DNA from: Promineifilum sp. | GTDB lineage: Bacteria > Chloroflexota > Anaerolineae > Promineifilales > Promineifilaceae | NCBI GenBank assembly: GCA_020634335.1 | Contig: JACKBY010000003.1 | Coordinates: 124,001-188,000 of the forward strand | DNA: 64,000 nucleotides | Direction: 5' to 3' | In this document: positions 33,062 to 42,155 of the stretch, piece by piece | Layout of the letters: every line of letters begins with the position of its first letter | Numbering within the stretch: position 1 is the first letter of the stretch | Program-made: the position numbers and the translations under genes | The notes under the pieces: generated by a model | What the model was told of the DNA's origin: nothing | Databases searched by the model: none | What the model saw: the letters and a program-made list of their open reading frames with translations, nothing else

Positions 33062-33238
33062 ACCGCTGAATGGGGATGGGCGTGTGGTATACTTCCGGCG
33101 TAAGAAAGATGATGTGAATGTTGTCCAATTGGCAGAAGAGTGCGGGCGGTAAGCCGGGCTCACGACGGCTCGGCAAGGCTGTCCCACCCATTGCCTATAC
33201 CGGAATCCTTACTATGTCCAGCCGAGAGAATATCCCCT
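33062..33238 (+). promoter_or_regulatory. Structured 5' leader of ccdA
   Basis: A TATACT box (about 33089-33094) is followed by a ~140-nt leader. It holds a hairpin GCCGGGCT-CACGA-GGCTCGGC-type stem (about 33153-33176) and other short pairings. It does not match a riboswitch I recognise. The ORF reading through it has no coding features. Confidence 0.4.
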
Positions 33239-34354
33239 ATGTCTGATCTGAAAGCGCCCGCGCCGTCGCCGCGCAAATTATCGACCATCCAGCTGGTGCT
33301 CATCGGGGTCGGCGCCCTTCTGGTCGTCTTCCTGATCATCGGCTCGATCATCCGGCCGGATACGAGCGAGCAACTCGTCTTCGGCGTGCAACAGCAGCCG
33401 TTCGCCGCGCTGGCTGTGCTGGCCTTCCTGGGTGGGCTGCTCAGCTTTGTCTCGCCCTGCACCCTGCCCATCCTGACCGCCTACTTCGCCTTCGCCTTCC
33501 AGAGCGACCGGCAGCGCATCGCCGCCAACACACTGGCTTTCATGCTGGGCCTGGCAACGACCTTCTCCCTGCTGGGCGCGACTGGTTTCGCGCTGGGCCG
33601 CGTCCTGGGTCAGAATCAGGGCTTCATCATGCTCATCGGTGGAGCAGCCATCGTCATCTTCGGCGTCATGAGCCTGCTCGGCCGCGGCTTCACCGGGGCC
33701 ACGGGCCTGGCCAATCAGGAGCGCAGCCCCGACATGCGCAGCTCCTATCTCTTTGGCCTGACCTTCGCCATCGGCTGGTCGGCCTGCGTCGGCCCCATCC
33801 TGGGCGTCATCCTGACCCTGGCCCTGCAGACGGCCACCGTCTGGCACGGCATGATGCTGTTGTTTATCTATACGCTGGGGCTGGGCCTGCCGCTGTTGGT
33901 CGTCTCGACCTTCTTCGGCCGCATGAGCCGCCAGAGCGCCTTCTGGCGGGTCCTGCGCGGCAAGGGTTGGACGTGGGATACCCACGTCTTCGTCGTCGCC
34001 CTCATCTGGGTGCTGGCCCTGTGGCGCATCGTGGCCGCCTTTGTCGAATACGCCATCCGGCAGGTCGGCTTCCTCGACGGACTGACCTACACGCCGGCCA
34101 TCGAGTTCGGTATCCTGGGCCTGCTGCTCATCGGGGCAGTCCTGTGGACGGTCACCGGTAGCGAGTCGCGCCATACCACTGTGCATCTGCACTCGACCCA
34201 ACTCATCAGCGGCGCGCTGTTCATCCTGCTCGGCCTCCTGATGCTGGAAGGGCAAATGGGCCTGATCAACGGCGTGCTGGTGCGCTGGTCGGCCGTCATC
34301 GACGAAAGGACGCTGGCTTTTCAGGACTGGCTCCTGACCGCCCTCAGCCGGTAA
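33239..34354 (+). CDS. ccdA: CcdA/DsbD-type thiol-disulfide membrane transporter
   Basis: A 371-residue protein. Membrane helices carry the two redox cysteines in FVSPCTLPILTAYF (about residue 80) and IGWSACVGPILG (about 180). These proteins move electrons from cytoplasmic thioredoxin across the membrane. A first helix (LVLIGVGALLVVFLIIGS) and three C-terminal helices are additions to the ~200-residue core. The next gene, a thioredoxin-like protein 6 nt downstream, is the expected electron acceptor. Confidence 0.93.
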   Translation: MSDLKAPAPSPRKLSTIQLVLIGVGALLVVFLIIGSIIRPDTSEQLVFGVQQQPFAALAVLAFLGGLLSFVSPCTLPILTAYFAFAFQSDRQRIAANTLAFMLGLATTFSLLGATGFALGRVLGQNQGFIMLIGGAAIVIFGVMSLLGRGFTGATGLANQERSPDMRSSYLFGLTFAIGWSACVGPILGVILTLALQTATVWHGMMLLFIYTLGLGLPLLVVSTFFGRMSRQSAFWRVLRGKGWTWDTHVFVVALIWVLALWRIVAAFVEYAIRQVGFLDGLTYTPAIEFGILGLLLIGAVLWTVTGSESRHTTVHLHSTQLISGALFILLGLLMLEGQMGLINGVLVRWSAVIDERTLAFQDWLLTALSR

Positions 34355-34360
34355 ACCCTG

Positions 34361-35044
34361 ATGACGGAGCCTCAGGACACCCAATCGTCGCCGCCGTCCG
34401 GCGACGCACCCGTGCCGCGGGTGCTGTTGCTCGTCTTTGGCCTGGCCGCGCTGGCCCTGGCCGGCGCGCTGCTGGTCTATGCTTACGGTCGTTTCAGCGA
34501 CCGCGCGGCAGGAGATGAGACGGCCGCCCTGCAATCGATTCCCGCTTTCAGCGGCACGGCCGAAAGCGGCGTGGCCGGCGTGGGTGGCCTGGCCGACGAT
34601 TTGCCGCAGGCGGGCGACCCAGCCCCCGACTTCGAGTTGCCCACGCGCGACGGCGCGACGCTGCGCCTGAGCGACTATCGCGGGCGGCCGGTTATCCTCA
34701 ACTTCTGGGCCACCTGGTGCGCCCCTTGCCGGCTGGAGATGCCCGAGCTGCAACGAGCGCAGGCGGAATTCGACGCGGCGGAGGCCGATGGCCCTATCAT
34801 CCTGACCATTAATCAGGGCGATTCAGCCGAGCGCGTGGACGAGTTCTTCGCCGAGGTAGACCTAACGCTGGCGGCGCTGCTGGATGGCGACGGCGATGTG
34901 GGCGTGACCTACGGCGCGTTCTTCCTGCCCACGACAGTCATCATCGGGGCGGACGGCACGGTAACGGCCATCCATCGCGGCATGATCTCGCGTGACCAAC
35001 TGGACGGCTATCTGGTCGACATGTCCCCCACCCAAGGCTCCTGA
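34361..35044 (+). CDS. Membrane-anchored thioredoxin, TlpA/ResA-like
   Basis: A 227-residue protein. One N-terminal anchor (VLLLVFGLAALALAGALLVYAYG) precedes a thioredoxin domain with the WCAPC active site in ILNFWATWCAPCRLEMPEL (about residues 112-130) and cis-Pro FLPTTVII. It would reduce haem-attachment cysteines of apocytochromes, using electrons from CcdA just upstream. It overlaps the DUF2085 gene by one base. Confidence 0.93.
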   Translation: MTEPQDTQSSPPSGDAPVPRVLLLVFGLAALALAGALLVYAYGRFSDRAAGDETAALQSIPAFSGTAESGVAGVGGLADDLPQAGDPAPDFELPTRDGATLRLSDYRGRPVILNFWATWCAPCRLEMPELQRAQAEFDAAEADGPIILTINQGDSAERVDEFFAEVDLTLAALLDGDGDVGVTYGAFFLPTTVIIGADGTVTAIHRGMISRDQLDGYLVDMSPTQGS

Positions 35045-35802
35045 TGATCGACCGCATTTTTTACACCCTGTCCCGCCGCTGGCTGCTGTTTCTCAATCTT
35101 TTGGTGGCCCTCTATGTCGGCTTACCCATGCTGGCTCCGGTGCTCCTGCACGGGGGTTTGACCGGCCCGGCCAATCTCATCTATCGCGCCTATAGCCCCA
35201 TGTGCCACCAGCTGGCCTCGCGTTCCTTCTTCCTGTTTGGCGAACAACCGGCCTACCCGCGGGCCATCGCCGGGAGCGACCTCACGCCCATCGAGGCCTA
35301 TATGCCGGGCATCCCCGAATTCGCCGGGGCCTCGCCCGACCCGGCGCAATGGGGCACATTCCTGTTGCCGGCGCGCGCCTTCCGCGGCAACGAGCAGATG
35401 GGCTACAAGATGGCCCTGTGTGAGCGGGACATCAGCATCTACCTGTCGATCCTGATCGGTGGGCTGATCTACGGCGTGGTGCGGCGGCGCGGTCCGGTGC
35501 GGCCGTTGCCTTTCTGGTTGTTCCTGATCATCGGTTTGGGCCCAATCGCCCTCGACGGCTTTAGCCAGCTCTTCAGCCAACTTTTCATCGGCCTGGGGGC
35601 CGAGAGCCTGATGAGGCTGCTGCCCCTGCGCGAAAGTTCGCCGCTGTTGCGCAGCCTGACCGGGGCACTCATGGGCTTCAGCATCGTCTGGTTGATCTAT
35701 CCGCGCCTCGACGACCAGTTCACGATGACGGCCGACGACATCAAGCGGCGGCTGGCGGCGCGGGAAACCCCCTCGCCGGTCGAGCCATTGGCGTCCGAGT
35801 AG
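35044..35802 (+). CDS. DUF2085 membrane protein
   Basis: A 252-residue protein with about five hydrophobic segments. YSPMCHQLASRSFFLFGEQ near residue 58 is the DUF2085 signature, and MALCERDISIYLSILIGGLIYG a second conserved block. Cys and His in these blocks may bind a metal or haem, but the function is unknown. It is the last gene of the ccm-ccdA-tlpA set, with a 1-nt stop/start overlap. Confidence 0.88.
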   Translation: MIDRIFYTLSRRWLLFLNLLVALYVGLPMLAPVLLHGGLTGPANLIYRAYSPMCHQLASRSFFLFGEQPAYPRAIAGSDLTPIEAYMPGIPEFAGASPDPAQWGTFLLPARAFRGNEQMGYKMALCERDISIYLSILIGGLIYGVVRRRGPVRPLPFWLFLIIGLGPIALDGFSQLFSQLFIGLGAESLMRLLPLRESSPLLRSLTGALMGFSIVWLIYPRLDDQFTMTADDIKRRLAARETPSPVEPLASE

Positions 35803-35841
35803 ACTGGCGAACCGCGAAATTTGTCCCTCGTTTCTTCCCTG

Positions 35842-35847
35842 TATAAT
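35842..35847 (+). promoter_or_regulatory. TATAAT box 6 nt before the cyclase-regulator start
   Basis: TTGTCC at 35821-35826 is 15 nt upstream. The ATG at 35854 follows the -10 so closely that the mRNA should be leaderless. Confidence 0.6.
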
Positions 35848-35853
35848 TAAATA

Positions 35854-38565
35854 ATGACCTCGCCTCCTCCAACCGGCACGATCACATTCCTGTTCACCGA
35901 TATTGAAGGCAGCACGCGCTTGTGGCAAGCCCAGCCGGGTAGTATGGCACACGTCTTGCGCCGCCACGACCAGTTGCTGCGCGAGGTGATGACGGGGCAC
36001 GAAGGCTATATTTTCAAGACCGTTGGCGACGCGTTTTGCTGCGCCTTTCCTGCTGCACAGCAGGGCCTGGCGGCTGCGCTGGCGGCCCAGCGAACCCTGG
36101 CGAGAGAACCGTGGCCGGCGGATATCGGCGCATTGCGCGTGCGCATGGCCCTGCACACCGGCACGGCCGACGAGCGTGACGGCGACTACTTCGGCCCGAC
36201 GCTGAACCGGATCGCCCGCCTGCTCGCCGCCGGACATGGCGGCCAGGTGTTGTTGTCGGCCGTGACTGCGGGTCTGGTGCGCGACGGGCTCCCGCCGACT
36301 GTATCGCTCGTGGACCTGGGGTATCACCGCCTGAAAGACCTGACCGAGGGCGAAATTATCTATCAGCTTGTGGCCGACGATCTGCCGCGTGACTTTCCGC
36401 CGCTGCGGACCCTGGATGCCGGGCGCAACAATCTCCCGTTACAGGCGACATCCCTCATTGGCCGGCGGCGGGAGGTCGATGAAATCATGGATTTGTTGCG
36501 TGACCCGGACGTGCGGCTGGTCACGCTCACGGGTATCGGTGGGACGGGCAAGACGCGCCTGGCGCTGCAAGTGGCGGCCGAACAAGCGGACGAATTTGAA
36601 CATGGTGTTCATTTCGTCGATCTGTCACCCGTCACCCTGCCGGACGGGGTCGCGCCGGCCATCGCCAACGTGCTGGGTATCGCCATGCGGGGACAGGAAA
36701 GCCCGTTCGAAACCCTCAAGAAGTATCTGGGATCGCGACAACTGTTACTGGTGCTGGACAATTTTGAGCAGGTTATCGACGCCGCGCCATTGGCGGCCGA
36801 TCTCCTGGCGGCCGCACCCAAGCTTGAAATTTTGGTCACCAGCCGCGAGTTGCTGCGGGTGGCGGGTGAATATGAATACGCTGTGCTGCCGCTCACCTTG
36901 CCCCAACTCGGCCAACCGTTTACGGCCGGCGAAGCGCTTCGGTTCGAGTCGGTCGCCCTGTTTGTGGAACGGGTCAGGGCTAACCGCCGCGACTTTGTCC
37001 TGGATGACCATAATGTGCGCGTGGTGGCCGAAATTTGCGTGCGACTCGATGGCTTGCCGCTGGCCATCGAGCTGGCCGCCGCCCGCACCCGCCTGTTCTC
37101 GCCCCAGGCGCTCCTGGACCGCCTGGACAACCGGCTGCAGGCGCTCGGCGACGGCCCGCGCAACGCGCCAGCCAGACAACGAACGCTGCGGGCAATGATC
37201 GATTGGAGCTACGATTTGCTGGACGGCCCCGAAAAGAAATTGTTTTCCCGGCTGTCCGTGTTTAGCGGGGGATGGAGCCTGGACGCGGCCGAGGCGGTAT
37301 GTTGCGCGGGGCTGACCATTGATGTGCTCGCAGGTCTGGAGTCGCTTCTCAACAAGAGCTTGGTTCGCCGGACGCCGGGATCGTCTGAATCGCCGCGCTT
37401 CACAATGCTGGAGACCATCCACGAGTATGCGGCTGCTTCGCTGGAGGAAAGCGACGAGGGGGAAGAACTGCGGCGGCGACACGCCGACTACTTTTACGAT
37501 CTGGGGATTGCCGCCGCCGATGAATTGCGCGGTTTCAACCAAATGAAATGGCTCAATCGCCTCGATCTGGAATGGGATAACTTGCGAACGGCGCTCACTC
37601 ATTATCTGGGGGGCGCTGATATCGGGAAGGGCGTTCAACTGACGGCCGCCCTGCGTGACTTCTGGCTGTACAGCTACCGGCACATTGAAGGCGAGCGATG
37701 GATTGCCCGCGCCAGCAGCTTGAAGGCTGGTATCCCGCGCCCGGCACGAGCCGACCTGATGATCACGGCCGGCATGATGGCCACCTATCGTTCAAAGTTT
37801 AGCGAGGCGAACCGTTCGTTCGAAGAGGCGATTGCCATCGCGCAGGATGAAAATGACCCGCGTTTGCTGGCCTGGGCGAAGATCTGGTGGAGCATGGCGA
37901 TGTTTGGCCGCGACAACCCGAATCACCCACTCGCGCTGCAACGAACCCGGGAAGCCATTGAGGTCTTCCGGACGATTGACTACCTGCCGGGTTTATCCCA
38001 GGGTATGAATATTTATGGGGAACTCCTGCGTTCGGCCGGTGAGTTTGAGGAGGCGGAGGCGATCTACCGGGAAATCATCCCGCTTGCTCTCCGAATCGGC
38101 GACTACCGGCGGGTGATATTCCAATATGCCAATCTCTGCATGATCGCGTATGAGCGGCGCGAACCGGAGACCATGCTTTACTATGCCCGACTCGCCTTTC
38201 CGCTGAGCCTTGAATACCGCGTGGAGGAGACGGTGGCCCTGTTTCTCATCTCCACGGCCGTTGTTGCCGCGTGGTATGACCGGCATCTCAGCGCGGCACG
38301 CCTGATCGGCGCGGCCGACGCCTGGTATGAGGAAACGGCGGTCAAGGTTCAGGCCACAGATGTTGAAGGCGAGTCGGAGATGAGGCAAGAAATTCGCCGG
38401 GCCATGGACGAAGCCGATTACCGGCGGGAGTGGAGTACCGGCCGGGCCATGACACTGCTGGCAGCCGTCGATCTGGCCGAACAGGAGATCGACATTCTGG
38501 GTGATCTGCTTGCCGGCGATGGCGTGTCCACGGAAAGCTCCAGTCACTTCCCGGAGGCGGGATAA
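35854..38565 (+). CDS. Class III adenylate/guanylate cyclase-domain NB-ARC regulator
   Basis: A 903-residue protein. Residues ~1-175 are a nucleotide cyclase domain: metal-binding Asp residues in FLFTDIEGSTRLW and KTVGDAFCCAF. A STAND ATPase follows (GIGGTGKTRLALQVA near residue 230; LLLVLDNFEQ; LVTSRELLRV), and then helical repeats (about 560-903) of TPR style (EANRSFEEAIAIAQDENDPRLLAWAKIWW). There is no C-terminal LuxR HTH, unlike the related pseudogene at 42156. It probably senses a ligand through the repeats; whether the cyclase domain is active is not proven. Confidence 0.88.
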   Translation: MTSPPPTGTITFLFTDIEGSTRLWQAQPGSMAHVLRRHDQLLREVMTGHEGYIFKTVGDAFCCAFPAAQQGLAAALAAQRTLAREPWPADIGALRVRMALHTGTADERDGDYFGPTLNRIARLLAAGHGGQVLLSAVTAGLVRDGLPPTVSLVDLGYHRLKDLTEGEIIYQLVADDLPRDFPPLRTLDAGRNNLPLQATSLIGRRREVDEIMDLLRDPDVRLVTLTGIGGTGKTRLALQVAAEQADEFEHGVHFVDLSPVTLPDGVAPAIANVLGIAMRGQESPFETLKKYLGSRQLLLVLDNFEQVIDAAPLAADLLAAAPKLEILVTSRELLRVAGEYEYAVLPLTLPQLGQPFTAGEALRFESVALFVERVRANRRDFVLDDHNVRVVAEICVRLDGLPLAIELAAARTRLFSPQALLDRLDNRLQALGDGPRNAPARQRTLRAMIDWSYDLLDGPEKKLFSRLSVFSGGWSLDAAEAVCCAGLTIDVLAGLESLLNKSLVRRTPGSSESPRFTMLETIHEYAAASLEESDEGEELRRRHADYFYDLGIAAADELRGFNQMKWLNRLDLEWDNLRTALTHYLGGADIGKGVQLTAALRDFWLYSYRHIEGERWIARASSLKAGIPRPARADLMITAGMMATYRSKFSEANRSFEEAIAIAQDENDPRLLAWAKIWWSMAMFGRDNPNHPLALQRTREAIEVFRTIDYLPGLSQGMNIYGELLRSAGEFEEAEAIYREIIPLALRIGDYRRVIFQYANLCMIAYERREPETMLYYARLAFPLSLEYRVEETVALFLISTAVVAAWYDRHLSAARLIGAADAWYEETAVKVQATDVEGESEMRQEIRRAMDEADYRREWSTGRAMTLLAAVDLAEQEIDILGDLLAGDGVSTESSSHFPEAG

Positions 38566-38619
38566 ACTGAAGGTGCGGGCCACCAGCGACAATCGGTTCG
38601 TATCAGTGAATCAAGACGC

Positions 38620-39438
38620 ATGAACAACCAACTTCAATCGATTGGTTCGCCTCATCGTCAGGCGGAGGAACTGGCCGCCGAGCTGCGAGCTGCCCAGGAA
38701 GAGCTACGCGCGGCCGAGGCTGAATTAGCCGAGGAACAGGCGGCCGTCAATGCCTTCCGCATGCACGCCCGTCTGATGCTCGATGATCTGACCGACGCTA
38801 TTGCAGCCCTGCTGGCCGAAAAACAGTCGTTGTTGACCCGGCTGGAATTGCAGCGGCAGGCCGGCGATGACAATCCGCTCGGCCCCGATGCTGACCCCGT
38901 TCCGGCCGACGACGATGAGGCGCTCGACCTGCTGCCGACGGCCACGCCGCGCGACAAGGCGGCCGAGAAGCGCCTCTACCGCGAACTGGCTCGCCGTTTT
39001 CATCCCGACCTGGCCGAGGGCGCGGCCGAGCTGGCCTATCGCACGTCGGTGATGACGGCCGTCAACAGTGCCTACACCGCGGGCGATATCCAGGCACTCT
39101 ACGACCTGGCCGGCGAACTGGAGCCGGGCGAGATTCGCGAGTTGGCGGGCATCGAGACCCGCGAGTTGCGCCAATTGCGCGAACGCATTCTGCAATGTCG
39201 CCGTCGCCGTCGCAAGGTGGGCCGCCGGCTCCAGGCGCTGCGCGAGGACAAGACAGCCCGCCTGTGGCGCAAGGCCCGCACGCTGGACGACAAGAATGAA
39301 GACTGGTGGACGGCCGTGCGCCGCGACCTGGAGGCGGCGCGGGCGCGGCTGGAGCAGGAAGTCACCGACCTGTGGCAGCAGGTGGAGGCCGCCGGCCTAA
39401 TTGATGACTTGAACGCGGCAGATATGAAGAATGGCTAG
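38620..39438 (+). CDS. Coiled-coil protein with J-domain-like HPD segment
   Basis: A 272-residue protein. An N-terminal Ala/Glu coiled coil (AEELAAELRAAQEELRAAEA) leads to AEKRLYRELARRFHPDLAEG at about residues 113-132, which has the HPD tripeptide of DnaJ co-chaperones. This is followed by NSAYTAGDIQALYDLAGEL and a second basic coiled coil. The HPD suggests stimulation of an Hsp70. It starts 54 nt after the cyclase-regulator gene. The fold outside the J-like part is not recognised. Confidence 0.75.
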   Translation: MNNQLQSIGSPHRQAEELAAELRAAQEELRAAEAELAEEQAAVNAFRMHARLMLDDLTDAIAALLAEKQSLLTRLELQRQAGDDNPLGPDADPVPADDDEALDLLPTATPRDKAAEKRLYRELARRFHPDLAEGAAELAYRTSVMTAVNSAYTAGDIQALYDLAGELEPGEIRELAGIETRELRQLRERILQCRRRRRKVGRRLQALREDKTARLWRKARTLDDKNEDWWTAVRRDLEAARARLEQEVTDLWQQVEAAGLIDDLNAADMKNG

Positions 39439-39513
39439 TTCGATCATTCTCCTGCTTGCGGCAACGTTGTGAGCGCCTACCGTTCACCGCGTCATTGCGC
39501 GCCTTCACGCGTA

Positions 39514-39581
39514 GGGGCGGGACAACCGGCGAGAGGCCTCCTCTGTTCACAATAGCCATTGTTCGCCGGTTGTCTCGCCCC
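39514..39581. repeat. Long inverted repeat GGGGCGGGACAACCGGCGA / TCGCCGGTTGTCTCGCCCC
   Basis: Arms of 19 nt (39514-39532 and 39563-39581) with one mismatch flank a 30-nt loop in the convergent gap between the J-like gene and the SH3 lipoprotein gene. It may act as a terminator; no long T tract follows. Confidence 0.8.
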
Positions 39582-39593
39582 GTGTGGTTGGCC

Positions 39594-39616
39594 GCCGGTT
39601 AGGAAACCGGCGCTAC
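39594..39616 (+). repeat. Solo copy of the 23-bp hairpin unit
   Basis: It matches the unit at 309-331 with one substitution in the loop (AGG for AAG). It abuts the stop codon of the minus-strand SH3 lipoprotein gene. Confidence 0.8.
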
Positions 39617-39617
39617 A

Positions 39618-40697
39618 TTAAATCTCCCAACGGTAGTGAACGAGATAGCTGACGTAGTAGCGACCTTCCCAGCGCTCAATGCCGACAAGCCAGGTGCCCC
39701 AATCGAATTCCTGGTCGGCCGGGGCGGGTCGGTGGGCGCTGTAGAAACGCACGGCCTCGTAGCCTTGGGGCAGAATAGTCAGCCCCGCCGTCGGCCCAAA
39801 CACGCCCTCATCGCAACGCCAATCGCCGGCTGCCAGCAAGTCGCTCTCCAGTTGCGGCAGCACGACATCGGCAAATGTGCCGCGGATGGACTTGCCGCTA
39901 CCGTCTTCCGTGCCCCAGTCGTACTTCTTTTGGGCGCGGAAGATCGTCTGTATGTCTTCCCCGGCGAAAGTCACTTCCGGATTCCACCAGTTGACGCGGA
40001 CGCGCAACCCGCGGTCGGGATGGACGAGATCGCGCATCAGCCTGCCGTTCTCTTCGGCGAGGGCTTTCTGCAATTGATTGAGCAGGTCGGTCACGGCCGG
40101 GTCGCCGCAGAACGTTTCATGGCTCACGTCTTCGGTCAGGAAGCGGCTGTTCACCCAACCGTCACCGGCGGCCGTCTCCACCGGCAGCCAGAATCCGCCA
40201 CCGCGAATCGATTGCCCTTCGTCGATAACCTGGATGCCGGTCGTGCCGGGCAGCAGCTCGGCAACGACAGCCGCATCGGGGTCGGGGCGGCGGCGCACAT
40301 TGAGCGTGTCGTCGGCGCTCACAAAAGCCACGCGATAGCCGGCGTCGGCGGCGGGCGCGAAGGTCGCCACCGGTGTGGCCGTGGCGGCGGGAATAGGGGT
40401 GGATGTCGGCGCAGCGGTCGGTTGGCCGCCGTCGGTGGTCGGCAAGGGGGGCGCGACGGTCGGCGGCGGGGGCAGCGTGGCCGTCGGTTGCAGCCCGGCC
40501 AGCGTGGGCGTAGGCGCAATCGTCGACGGCGCGACGGTCGGCTGCCCGGCGTCGGCCGTGGGGATGGGGACGGTGACGGCCGGCGTGGGGATCACCAGAT
40601 CGGGCGCTTCATCGCCGCCACAGGCGGCAAGGATCAAAACCAAAGCCAGAAGGACGACCGCCCACACCTTCCGGCCGGTGAATTTATCGGTGTTCAT
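39618..40697 (-). CDS. Lipoprotein with Thr/Pro linker and SH3-like domain
   Basis: A 359-residue protein. Signal KVWAVVLLALVLILAAC with lipobox Cys, then a ~95-residue Pro/Thr/Ala linker. A bacterial SH3 domain is seen at about 130-190 (DDTLNVRRRPDPDAAVVAELLPG, WLPVETAAGDGWVNSRFL). The C-terminal ~160 residues are of unknown fold. Four in-frame ATGs (40730, 40709, 40703, 40697) compete; 40697 gives the shortest signal peptide. It probably binds the cell wall or surface. Confidence 0.8.
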   Translation of the reverse strand: MNTDKFTGRKVWAVVLLALVLILAACGGDEAPDLVIPTPAVTVPIPTADAGQPTVAPSTIAPTPTLAGLQPTATLPPPPTVAPPLPTTDGGQPTAAPTSTPIPAATATPVATFAPAADAGYRVAFVSADDTLNVRRRPDPDAAVVAELLPGTTGIQVIDEGQSIRGGGFWLPVETAAGDGWVNSRFLTEDVSHETFCGDPAVTDLLNQLQKALAEENGRLMRDLVHPDRGLRVRVNWWNPEVTFAGEDIQTIFRAQKKYDWGTEDGSGKSIRGTFADVVLPQLESDLLAAGDWRCDEGVFGPTAGLTILPQGYEAVRFYSAHRPAPADQEFDWGTWLVGIERWEGRYYVSYLVHYRWEI

Positions 40698-40842
40698 AAA
40701 CATAGACATATCGGTTATTAGGCCGGTCACGTCGTGGGGGCGAGGAAAGCTATGGGCGGGTTTGACCGGCGGCTACTAGATTCTTTCTGGTAAGTAGACG
40801 CCAAGTGGTCGCCGAAAGTTCCCCGGGTTCGGAGTTAGCCGT

Positions 40843-40888
40843 TTTAGTGGCGTCCCTTTTTTGCGAGCCGTGCAAGAACGCCACTAAA
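40843..40888. terminator. Hairpin TTTAGTGGCGT / ACGCCACTAAA
   Basis: An 11-bp perfect stem with a 24-nt loop containing a T run lies 21 nt beyond the ychF stop (minus strand). It may be the 3' end structure of ychF. Confidence 0.55.
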
Positions 40889-40909
40889 GTGGCTTGCAAC
40901 GACCGGGGA

Positions 40910-41998
40910 TCACAAATTGAACTTGATATTCAGCACGTCGCCATCGACCACGGTATAAGTCTTGCCTTCCTGCCGCAGCTTGCCGGCCGTGCGCGCCCCG
41001 GCCATGCCGCCCAACCCCACCAGATCATCGTAGTGAACGACTTCAGCCCGGATAAAGCCTTTCGCCAGGTCGCTGTGGATAGTGCCCGCGGCATCGACGG
41101 CACTGGCCCCGCGCTTCACTTCCCAGGCCCGCACCTCGTCCTCGCCGACCGTAAAGAACGACTGCAAGCCCATCAGGTCATAGCTGAGGCGGATAACGCG
41201 GTCAAGGCTTAGCTCGGACACGCCATACTCCTCCATGAACATCGCCAGCGATTCATCATCCCCGGCGGCGCTCAGCTGGGCCAACTCCATTTCCAGGCGA
41301 CCGCGAATATAGGCCAGGATCGTCCCCGGCTGCTCATAGGTCAGCGCCGGTTCAGGCTGATCGTCGCCCAGATTGATGAGAACGATCTTCGGCTTCAGCG
41401 TCAGCAGCCCGTAGCCGCGCAACCCTTTGAGCTGCTCCTCGGTCAGGTCGAGCGTACGCAGCGGCCGGTCGGCCGACAGCGTGGCGTTCATCTCCTCGAA
41501 GAGCGCCAGCTCGGCCTGGGCGGCGGCCTTGTCTTTCGACGCGCCTTTCTTCAGCCCTTCCTGGATTTTCTCGATGCGCCGCTCGACGGTTCCCAGATCG
41601 TTGATCAGGAACTCCGTGTCCAGCGCGGCCAGATCGCGGGCGGGGTCAACGCGGCCGTCGGGATGGGGCACGCTGGCATTCTCGAAGGCGCGCACGACGT
41701 GGACGAAACCTTCCAGCCCGGAAAGGTGATTGAGCAATTGCGGGCTAAGCCCGCCCGCGTCGTCGTCGCTCTTCTGCAAGCCGGCCACGTCGCTGTAGGT
41801 GATGCGGGCGTAGGTCGTCTTCTTGGGGTTAAACATGCGGCTGAGCACGTCGACGCGCGGATCGCGCACGTCGACCACGGCCGTCACCACGTCGAAGCGG
41901 CCGCCCATGCTCTGACCGGTGGGAGCATTGCCCAGGGTCAGGGCGTTGAAGATGGTGGTCTTGCCCGACGAGGGCAGACCGATAATGCCTAATTTCAT
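40910..41998 (-). CDS. ychF: YchF/OLA1-family GTPase-like ATPase
   Basis: A 362-residue protein, the usual length for the family. G1 IIGLPSSGKTTIFNALT, the YchF-specific G4 variant LINLGDD, a coiled-coil insertion (RRIEKIQEGLKKGASKDKA) and a C-terminal TGS domain (FIRAEVVHYDDLVGLGG ... GKTYTVVDGDVLNIKFNL) are all present. It is a ribosome-associated ATPase linked to stress responses. It starts 157 nt from a divergent pseudogene. Confidence 0.96.
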   Translation of the reverse strand: MKLGIIGLPSSGKTTIFNALTLGNAPTGQSMGGRFDVVTAVVDVRDPRVDVLSRMFNPKKTTYARITYSDVAGLQKSDDDAGGLSPQLLNHLSGLEGFVHVVRAFENASVPHPDGRVDPARDLAALDTEFLINDLGTVERRIEKIQEGLKKGASKDKAAAQAELALFEEMNATLSADRPLRTLDLTEEQLKGLRGYGLLTLKPKIVLINLGDDQPEPALTYEQPGTILAYIRGRLEMELAQLSAAGDDESLAMFMEEYGVSELSLDRVIRLSYDLMGLQSFFTVGEDEVRAWEVKRGASAVDAAGTIHSDLAKGFIRAEVVHYDDLVGLGGMAGARTAGKLRQEGKTYTVVDGDVLNIKFNL

Positions 41999-42004
41999 AA
42001 TTGT

Positions 42005-42115
42005 GAAGTATAGCAGCCCTCATCGCTGTCGCTAGCGTAATCGTTGTCGCAATCACAATCGATCTGCTCATTTCGATTCCGCTAACGACTATGATTGCGA
42101 TAGCGATCCCGGTCC
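42005..42115. repeat. Short-motif repetitive tract with ATCGCT/TCGCAATCA words
   Basis: Words such as GTCGCAATCACAATCGAT and ATTGCGATAGCGAT occur in both orientations and can fold. The tract separates ychF from the divergent pseudogene. No function seen. Confidence 0.4.
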
Positions 42116-42155
42116 CGGTTCCATTCTGCGCTGAGGGTGTTTATAATGGCCCTTG

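Noticed and set aside
33080..33200. tRNA-like or T-box element before ccdA
   Set aside because: I could not fit a cloverleaf, a T-loop consensus or a T-box sequence; only simple hairpins are present.
33278..34753. Antisense ORF of 491 codons over ccdA and the thioredoxin gene
   Set aside because: Gln/Asp/Gly-rich shadow frame typical of high third-position GC; the plus-strand genes have clear motifs.
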